From Alitta virens (Eukaryota > Annelida > Polychaeta > Phyllodocida > Nereididae), in NCBI GenBank assembly GCA_932294295.1, contig OW028582.1, forward strand, positions 2,330,015 through 2,394,014: DNA of 64,000 bases, written 5' to 3'. The notes under the pieces are model-generated. The model was not told the DNA's origin, ran no database searches, and worked only from the letters and a program-made list of their open reading frames with translations. Below are positions 55,801 to 64,000 of the stretch, piece by piece. Both the position numbers and the translations under genes were made by a program. The first letter of the stretch is position 1. Each line of letters opens with the position of its first letter.

Positions 55801-56177
55801 AGATGCACTGTCTGTCAAATTTGCACATTAAAATAATGATATAAATCAATACTTCTTGTCTCATGATATTTTTCACCAGTACATAGCCACTTTAGCACAA
55901 CAATGTAGTTTTAATTTACAATAGATAACAAAAACTCAATATGTAAACAAACCCAGTGATGACGTCACAATACTAAACAATGGCGACGATGTCATTTCCA
56001 TTGTGTTTCCAATGTTTTGATCTGGATTTTCTCTCAATGTATAATTTATTTTTTAGTAATAAATGTCTGATAAAATCATTAGATCACACAAATTTAGTGT
56101 GCCTTGATTAATAAAGGTTATTTATGAACTATTTGATTGAGTCTTACAAAATCGCAAATTTGACAGACAGTGCAGCT
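55801..56177. mobile_element. TTAA-flanked MITE with 24-bp TIRs
   Basis: TTAA at 55797-55800 and 56178-56181. The left end AGATGCACTGTCTGTCAAAT and right end (complement) AGCTGCACTGTCTGTCAAAT continue to TTGC, with one mismatch over 24 bp. Length 377 bp, no transposase frame. TTAA duplication points to the piggyBac superfamily. The terminal sequence differs from the 49125-49585 element, so it is a separate family. Confidence 0.85.
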
Positions 56178-56181
56178 TTAA

Positions 56182-56455
56182 CTTATGGTTCTGAAACTCT
56201 TTATATGACATTTCAATAGTCATTTTAATGTTTAAATATCTTGGCGTTCCTTTATATTATCCGGTAAATTATTCCATGCTTTTGCACCTCTATAAAACAG
56301 TATACTTTTATGTTATCTAGTAGAGGTACATATAAATTCATTTCATGTTTTCTTGTATTAGCCTGGCTAATTTCAAATTCAAATATTACATTAATATTAT
56401 ACTACATGATTAATCTTGGTGGACATCACTTGGTCAAGTTTTGACCATACTTAAG
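56182..56455. other. AT-rich unique gap
   Basis: Nothing recognised. Confidence 0.4.
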
Positions 56456-56456
56456 A

Positions 56457-56545
56457 CCAACTGGATGGTCTAATGGATAAGGCATCCACCAATTCTACTT
56501 TGGCCAGGTCTGCTTAAGGTCCCAGGTTCGATTCCCAGTTTCTTT
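56457..56545 (+). mobile_element. tRNA-like sequence, probably tRNA-Arg-derived SINE head
   Basis: A box TGGTCTAATGGATAAGGC and B box GGTTCGATTCC (from about 56525) are separated by about 57 bp, longer than a normal tRNA. The arms between them do not pair convincingly. The A-box region resembles tRNA-Arg. Read as a SINE head or tRNA pseudogene rather than a working tRNA. Confidence 0.45.
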
Positions 56546-56896
56546 TTCAATTCAATTCAAAAGGTTTATAGACCATGCGTAATAGTCTTAAAAATTTACA
56601 AATAAAGACTTTCTCTGCTTGACTAGTACATGGTGGCCTGATGCCTTGCCAATTATAAAAATTACAATATTTAGAAATTTAATCCAGGGTAATTCACCTG
56701 GTGTAGTTAAAATGATTTGGTGTAGTTATCCAAACTTTTCACAGAACAAATCCACCTGCAATAAAGACTGACATCAGGCACTTCAAAATTCATTATGAAA
56801 TTTTGAAGCACCCACCAAAAATGACGAATAAATCACAAGTGCAACTGCATCTGGATGATCTAGTGGCAATGACGTTCATGTCTGGTTTGTCTGCAC
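56546..56896. other. Unique stretch before the satellite
   Basis: Nothing recognised. Confidence 0.4.
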
Positions 56897-59800
56897 TATA
56901 TAGGTGTAGGGAGAACAAGGTACAGGGAGCACTATAGGTGTAGGGAGAACTAGGTACAGGGAGCTAGGTGTAGGGAGAGCTATATGTGTGAGAGAGCTAT
57001 GTGTAGGGAGAGCTATATGTAGGGCAAGCTAGGTACAGGGAGACCTAGGTGGAGGGAGAGCTAGGTGTAGGGAGAGCTATGTGTAGGGGGAGCTAAGTGC
57101 AGGGAGAGCTAATTACAGGGAGAGCTATGTGTGGGGAGAGCTACATGTAGGGGGGGGTAGGTATAGGGGGAGCTTGGTGTAGGGAGAGGTAGGTGTATGG
57201 GGAGCTAAGTGCAGGGAGAGCTAGGTACAGGGAGAGGTATGTGTAGGGAGAGCTATGTGTAGGGGGAGCTAAGTGCAGGGAGAGCTAGGTGGAGGAAGAG
57301 CTATGTGTAGGGAGAGCTAGATGTAGGGGGAGCTAGGTGTAGAGAGAGCTAGGTGTAGGGAGAGCTAGGTGTAGGGGGAGCTAGGTGTAGGGGGAGCTAG
57401 GTGTAGGGAGAGCTATGTGTAGGGAGAGCTAGGTGGAGAGAGAGCTAGGTGTAGGGGCAGCTATGTATAGGGGGAGCTAGGTATAGGGAGAGCTAGGTAC
57501 AGGGAGAGCTAGGTGGAGGGAGACCTAGGTGGAGGGAGAGCTATGTGTAGGGAGAGCTAGCTATAGGGGGAGCTAGGTACAGGGAGAGCTAGGTGGAGGG
57601 AGACCTAGGTGGAGGGAGAGCTATGTGTAGGGAGAGCTATGCGTAAGGCGAGCTAAGTGCAGGGAGAGCTAATTACAGGGAGAGCTATGTGTGGGGAGAG
57701 CTACATGTAGGGGGGGGGGGGTAGGTATAGGGGGAGCTAGGTGGAGGAAGAGCTATGTGTAGGGAGAGCTAGATGTAGGGGGAGCTAGGTGCAGGGAGAG
57801 GTAGGTACAGGGAGAGGTATGTGTAGGGGGAGCTATGTATAGGGGGAGCTAGGTATAGGAAGCACTATGTGTGGGGAGAGATCTATGTAAGGGGAGCTAG
57901 GTAAAGGGAGAGCTAGGTGTGGGGAGAGCTTTACGTAGGGGGAGCTAGTTATAGAGGGAGCTGTATGTAGAGAGAGCTAGGTGTAGGGGGAGCTAGGTGT
58001 AGAGAGAGCTAGGTGTAGGGAGAGCTAGGTGTAGGGGGAGCTAGGTGTAGGGAGAGCTAGGTGTAGGGAGAGCTAGGTGGAGAGAGCTAGGTGTAGGGAG
58101 AGCTATGTGTAGGGGGAGCTATGTATAGGGGGAGCTAGGTATAGGAAGAGCTATGTGTGGGGAGAGATCTATGTAGGGGAGCTAGGTAAAGGGAGAGCTA
58201 GGTGTGGGGAGAGCTTTACGTCGGGGGAGCTAGTTATAGAGGGAGCTATATCTAGAGAGAGCTAGGTGTAGGGGGAGCTAGGTGTAGAGAGAGCTAGGTG
58301 TAGGGAGAGCTAGGTGTAGGGGGAACTAGGTGTAGGGGGAGCTATGTGTAGGGAGAGCTAGGTGGAGAGAGCTAGGTGTAGGGAGAGCTATGTGTAGGGG
58401 GAGCTATGTATAGGGGGAGCTATGTATAGGGGGAGCTATGTATAGGGGGAGCTATGTATAGCGGGAGCTAGGTATAGGAAGAGCTATGTGTGGGGAGAGA
58501 TCTATGTAGGGGGAGCTAGGTAAAGGGAGAGCTAAGTGTGGGGAGAGCTTTACGTCGGGGGAGCTAGTTATAGGGGGAGCTATATGTAAAGAGAGCTAGG
58601 TGTAGGGGGAGCTAGGTGTAGAGAGAGCTAGGTGTAGGGAGAGCTAGGTGTAGGGGGAGCTAGGTGTAGGGAGAGCTAGGTGTAGGGAGAGCTAGGTGGA
58701 GAGAGCTAGGTGTAGGGAGAGCTATGTGTAGGGGGAGCTATGTATAGGGGGAGCTATGTATAGGGGGAGCTAGGTATAGGAAGAGCTATGTGTGGGGAGA
58801 GATCTATGTAGGGGGAGCTAGGTAAAGGGAGAGCTAGGTGTGGGGAGAGCTTTACGTCGGGGGAGCTAGTTATAGAGGGAGCTATATGTAGAGAGAGCTA
58901 GGTGTAGGGGGAGCTAGGTGTAGAGAGAGCTAGGTGTAGGGAGAGCTAGGTGTAGGGGGAGATAGGTGTAGGGAGAGCTAGGTGTAGGGAGAGCTAGGTG
59001 GAGAGAGCTAGGTGTAGGGAGAGCTATGTGTAGGGGGAGCTATGTATAGGGGGAGCTATGTATAGGGGGAGCTAGGTATAGGAAGAGCTATGTGTGGGGA
59101 GAGATCTATGTAGGGGGAGCTAGGTAAAGGGAGAGCTAGGTGTGGGGAGAGCTTTACGTCGGGGGAGCTAGTTATAGAGGGAGCTATATGTAGAGAGAGC
59201 TAGGTGTAGGGGGAGCTAGGTGTAGAGAGAGCTAGGTGTAGGGAGAGCTAGGTGTAGGGGGAGCTAGGTGTAGGGAGAGCTAGGTGTAGGGAGAGCTAGG
59301 TGGAGAGAGCTAGGTGTAGGGAGAGCTATGTGTAGGGGGAGCTATGTATAGGGGGAGCTATGTATAGGGGGAGCTAGGTATAGGAAGAGCTATGTGTGGG
59401 GAGAGATCTATGTAGGGGGAGCTAGGTAAAGGGAGAGCTAGGTGTGGGGAGAGCTTTACGTCGGGGGAGCTAGTTATAGAGGGAGCTATATGTAGAGAGA
59501 GCTAGGTGTAGGGGGAGCTAGGTGTAGAGAGAGCTAGGTGTAGGGAGAGCTAGGTGTAGGGGGAGCTAGGTGTAGGGAGAGCTATGTGTAGGGAGAGCTA
59601 GGTGGAGAGAGCTAGGTGTAGGGAGAGCTATGTGTAGGGGGAGCTATGTATAGGGGGAGCTATGTATAGGGGGAGCTAGGTATAGGAAGAGCTATGTGTG
59701 GGGAGAGCTAGGTGTAGGGGGAGCTTTACGTCGGGGGAGCTAGTTATAGAGGGAGCTATATGTAGAGAGAGCTAGGTGTAGGGGGAGCTAGGTGTAGAGA

Positions 59801-62800
59801 GAGCTAGGTGTAGGGAGAGCTAGGTGTAGGGGGAGATAGGTGTGGGGAGAGCTTTACGTCGGGGGAGCTAGTTATAGGGGGAGCTATATGTAAAGAGAGC
59901 TAGGTGTAGGGGGAGCTAGGTGTAGAGAGAGCTAGGTGTAGGGAGAGCTAGGTGTAGGGGGAGCTAGGTGTAGGGAGAGCTAGGTGTAGGGAGAGCTAGG
60001 TGGAGAGAGCTAGGTGTAGGGAGAGCTATGTGTAGGGGGAGCTATGTATAGGGGGAGCTATGTATAGGGGGAGCTAGGTATAGGAAGAGCTATGTGTGGG
60101 GAGAGATCTATGTAGGGGGAGCTAGGTAAAGGGAGAGCTAGGTGTGGGGAGAGCTTTACGTCGGGGGAGCTAGTTATAGAGGGAGCTATATGTAGAGAGA
60201 GCTAGGTGTAGGGGGAGCTAGGTGTAGAGAGAGCTAGGTGTAGGGAGAGCTAGGTGTAGGGGGAGATAGGTGTAGGGAGAGCTAGGTGTAGGGAGAGCTA
60301 GGTGGAGAGAGCTAGGTGTAGGGAGAGCTATGTGTAGGGGGAGCTATGTATAGGGGGAGCTATGTATAGGGGGAGCTAGGTATAGGAAGAGCTATGTGTG
60401 GGGAGAGATCTATGTAGGGGGAGCTAGGTAAAGGGAGAGCTAGGTGTGGGGAGAGCTTTACGTCGGGGGAGCTAGTTATAGAGGGAGCTATATGTAGAGA
60501 GAGCTAGGTGTAGGGGGAGCTAGGTGTAGAGAGAGCTAGGTGTAGGGAGAGCTAGGTGTAGGGGGAGCTAGGTGTAGGGAGAGCTAGGTGTAGGGAGAGC
60601 TAGGTGGAGAGAGCTAGGTGTAGGGAGAGCTATGTGTAGGGGGAGCTATGTATAGGGGGAGCTAGGTATAGGAAGAGCTATGTGTGGGGAGAGATCTATG
60701 TAGGGGGAGCTAGGTAAAGGGAGAGCTAGGTGTGGGGAGAGCTTTACGTCGGGGGAGCTAGTTATAGAGGGAGCTATATGTAGAGAGAGCTAGGTGTAGG
60801 GGGAGCTAGGTGTAGAGAGAGCTAGGTGTAGGGAGAGCTAGGTGTAGGGGGAGCTAGGTGTAGGGAGAGCTATGTGTAGGGAGAGCTAGGTGGAGAGAGC
60901 TAGGTGTAGGGAGAGCTATGTGTAGGGGGAGCTATGTATAGGGGGAGCTATGTATAGGGGGAGCTAGGTATAGGAAGAGCTATGTGTGGGGAGAGCTAGG
61001 TGTAGGGGGAGCTTTACGTCGGGGGAGCTAGTTATAGAGGGAGCTATATGTAGAGAGAGCTAGGTGTAGGGGGAGCTAGGTGTAGAGAGAGCTAGGTGTA
61101 GGGAGAGCTAGGTGTAGGGGGAGATAGGTGTAGGGAGAGCTTTACGTCGGGGGAGCTAGTTATAGAGGGAGCTATATGTAGAGAGAGCTAGGTGTAGGGG
61201 GAGCTAGGTGTAGAGAGAGCTAGGTGTAGGGAGAGCTTTACGTCGGGGGAGCTAGTTATAGAGGGAGCTATATGTAGAGAGAGCTAGGTGTAGGGGGAGC
61301 TAGGTGTAGAGAGAGCTAGGTGTAGGGAGAGCTAGGTGTAGGGGGAGCTAGGTGTAGGGAGAGCTAGGTGTAGGGAGAGCTAGGTGGAGAGAGCTAGGTG
61401 GAGAGAGCTAGGTGTAGGGAGAGCTATGTGTAGGGGGAGCTATGTATAGGGGGAGCTATGTATAGGGGGAGCTAGGTATAGGAAGAGCTATGTGTGGGGA
61501 GAGATCTATGTAGGGGGAGCTAGGTAAAGAGTGAGAGCTAGGTGTGGGGAGAGCTTTACGTCGGGGGAGCTAGTTATAGAGGGAGCTATATGTAGAGAGA
61601 GCTAGGTGTAGGGGGAGCTAGGTGTAGAGAGAGCTAGGTGTAGGGAGAGCTAGGTGTAGGGGGAGCTAGGTGTAGGGAGAGCTAGGTGTAGGGAGAGCTA
61701 GGTGGAGAGAGCTAGGTGTAGGGAGAGCTATGTGTAGGGGGAGCTATGTATAGGGGGAGCTATGTATAGGGGAGCTATGTATAGGGGAGCTATGTATAGG
61801 GGGAGCTATGAATAGGGGGAGCTAGGTATAGGAAGAGCTATGTGTGGGGAGAGATCTATGTAGGGGGAGCTAGGTAAAGGGAGAGCTAGGTGTGGGGAGA
61901 GCTTTACATCGGGGGAGCTAGTTGTAGGGGGAGCTATATGTAAAGAGAGCTAGGTGTAGGGGGAGCTGGGTGTAGAGAGAGCTAGGTGTAGGGAGAGCTA
62001 GGTGTAGGGGGAGCTAGGTGTAGGGAGAGCTAGGTGTAGGGAGAGCTAGGTGTAGGGAGAGCTATGTGTAGGGGGAGCTATGTATAGGGGGAGCTAGGTG
62101 TGGGGAGAGCTTTACGTCGGGGGAGCTAGTTATAGAGGGAGCTATATGTAGAGAGAGCTAGGTGTAGGGGGAGCTAGGTGTAGAGAGAGCTAGGTGTAGG
62201 GAGAGCTAGGTGTAGGGGGAGCTAGGTGTAGGGAGAGCTAGGTGGAGAGAGCTAGGTGTAGGGAGAGCTATGTGTAGGGGGAGCTATGTATAGGGGGAGC
62301 TATGTATAGGGGGAGCTATGTATAGGGGGAGCTAGGTATAGGAAAAGCTATGTGTGGGGAGAGATCTATGTAGGGGGAGCTAGGTAAAGGGAGAGCTAGG
62401 TGTGGGGAGAGCGTTACGTAGGGGGAGCTAGTTATAGAGGGAGCTATATGTAGAGAGAGCTAGGTGTAGGGGGAGCTAGGTGTAGGGGGAGCTAGGTGTA
62501 GGGAGAGCTAGGTGTAGGGAGAGCTAGGTGGAGAGAGCTAGGTGTAGGGAGAGCTATGTGTAGGGGGAGCTATGTATAGGGGGAGCTAGGTGTGGGGAGA
62601 GCTTTACGTCGGGGGAGCTAGTTATAGAGGGAGCTATATGTAGAGAGAGCTAGGTGTAGGGGGAGCTAGGTGTAGAGAGAGCTAGGTGTAGGGAGAGCTA
62701 GGTGTAGGGGGAGATAGGTATAGGGAGAGCTAGGTGTAAGGAGAGCCAGGTGGAGAGAGCTAGGTGTAGGGAGAGCTATGTGTAGGGGGAGCTATGTATA

Positions 62801-64000
62801 GGGGGAGCTATGTATAGGGGGAGCTAGGTATAGGAAGAGCTATGTGTGGGGAGAGCTATGTGTGGGGAGAGATCTATGTAGGGGGAGCTAGGTAAAGGGA
62901 GAGCTAGGTGTGGGGAGAGCCAGGTGGAGAGAGCTAGGTGTAGGGAGAGCTATGTGTAGGGGGAGCTATGTATAGGGGGAGCTATGTATAGGGGGAGCTA
63001 TGAATAGGGGGAGCTAGGTATAGGAAGAGCTATGTGTGGGGAGAGATCTATGTAGGGGGAGCTAGGTAAAGGGAGAGCTAGGTGTGGGGAGAGCTTTACG
63101 TCGGGGGAGCTAGTTATAGGGGGAGCTATATGTAAAGAGAGCTAGGTGTAGGGGGAGCTAGGTGTAGAGAGAGCTAGGTGTAGGGAGAGCTAGGTGTAGG
63201 GGGAGCTAGGTGTAGGGAGAGCTAGGTGTAGGGAGAGCTAGGTGGAGAGAGCTAGGTGTAGGGAGAGCTATGTGTAGGGGGAGCTATGTATAGGGGGAGC
63301 TAGGTGTGGGAAGAGCTTTACGTCGGGGGAGCTAGTTATAGAGGGAGCTATATGTAGAGAGAGCTAGGTGTAGGGGGAGCTAGGTGTAGAGAGAGCTAGG
63401 TGTAGGGAGAGCTAGGTGTAGGGGGAGCTAGGTGTAGGGAGAGCTAGGTGGAGAGAGCTAGGTGTAGGGAGAGCTATGTGTAGGGGGAGCTATGTATAGG
63501 GGGAGCTATGTATAGGGGGAGCTATGTATAGGGGGAGCTAGGTATAGGAAGAGCTATGTGTGGGGAGAGATCTATGTAGGGGGAGCTAGGTAAAGGGAGA
63601 GCTAGGTGTGGGGAGAGCGTTACGTAGGGGGAGCTAGTTATAGAGGGAGCTATATGTAGAGAGAGCTAGGTGTTGGGAGAGCTAGGTGTAGGGGGAGCTA
63701 GGTGTAGGGAGAGCTATGTGTAGGGAGAGCTAGGTGGAGAGAGCTAGGTGTAGGGAGAGCTATGTGTAGGGGGAGCTATGTATAGGGGGAGCTATGTATA
63801 GGGGGAGCTAGGTATAGGAAGAGCTATGTGTGGGGAGAGCTAGGTGTAGGGGGAGCTATGTGTAAGGGGAGCTAAGTGCAGGAAGAGCTAATTACAGGAA
63901 GAGCTATTTGTGAGGAGAGCTACATGTAGGGGAGGGTAGGTATAGGGGGAGCTAGGTGGAGGAAGAGCTATGTGTAGGGAGAGCTAGATGTAGGGGGAGC
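56897..64000. repeat. 16-bp satellite with 302-bp higher-order repeat
   Basis: About 7.1 kb of a 16-bp monomer close to AGCTAGGTGTAGGGAG, continuing past the window end. From about 57930 the monomers form a higher-order unit marked by AGCTTTACGTCGGGGG. Marker starts are at about 57930, 58215, 58549, 58851, 59153, 59455, 59725, 59853, 60155, 60457, 60743, 61013, 61141, 61237, 61555, 61903, 62111, 62413, 62603, 63095, 63317 and 63619. The commonest spacing is 302 bp (18 monomers of 16 plus one of 14, AGCTAGGTGGAGAG). Edge blocks with AGCTAATTACAGGGAG occur near 57100, 57665 and 63880. The plus strand is very G-rich and nearly free of C outside AGCT. TAG stops in every frame exclude coding. Confidence 0.97.

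Noticed and set aside
56897..64000. Telomeric repeat
   Set aside because: The G-rich 16-bp monomer contains no TTAGGG-type unit and has an internal higher-order structure.

Overview
The window looks like non-coding DNA from a repeat-rich animal genome, probably a marine invertebrate. The evidence is its AT-rich background, tRNA-derived SINEs, BEL/Pao and non-LTR retrotransposon remains, hAT-like and TTAA-flanked DNA transposons, very many tetranucleotide microsatellites, and satellite arrays. No bacterial operon, rRNA or CRISPR structure is present, and no intact multi-exon gene can be read. The species cannot be named from sequence alone. The one convincing host-gene segment is a short 5' coding exon on the minus strand at 40957-40996. 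It encodes MPRRKQTAPKRMK, runs into a consensus splice donor (GTAAGT), and lies 130-175 bp from a CpG-rich block with ETS, CRE and NRF1-type motifs. An RRKQxxP peptide at the initiator Met, cut off by a first intron, is typical of zinc-finger repressors that recruit NuRD. The MPRRKQ.AP form is closest to Teashirt/TSHZ. If so, most of positions 1-40956 would be first intron, which fits the absence of other exons there. Layout: 0-15 kb holds AT-rich unique DNA, tandem copies of a dispersed repeat family (called R1 here, unit about 149 bp), tetranucleotide microsatellites and a 1-kb AT-rich 22-bp minisatellite. 15-24 kb holds triplet and tetranucleotide arrays, a tetrameric tRNA-SINE with target-site duplications, and 148-bp tandem duplications. 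24-36 kb holds a scatter of RFX X-box-like palindromes, AT-rich satellites, a composite TTGC-rich array, a foldback element with internal 11-bp and 21-bp repeats, a SINE dimer, a five-copy ETS-motif array and a pair of CTCF-like motifs. 36-44 kb holds R1 copies, CpG-rich blocks and the Teashirt-like exon with its promoter. 44-56.5 kb is a transposon graveyard: a SINE dimer, a hAT element with a perfect 8-bp TSD, two TTAA-flanked MITEs, hairpin minisatellites, two LINE remnants, and a BEL/Pao gag pseudogene that was invaded, duplicated and cut by SINEs. 56.9 kb to the end is a 16-bp satellite organised into a 302-bp, 19-monomer higher-order repeat that runs off the window. No cooperating gene set or pathway is visible. 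The interest lies in the putative regulatory exon, the multimeric SINEs and the higher-order satellite.
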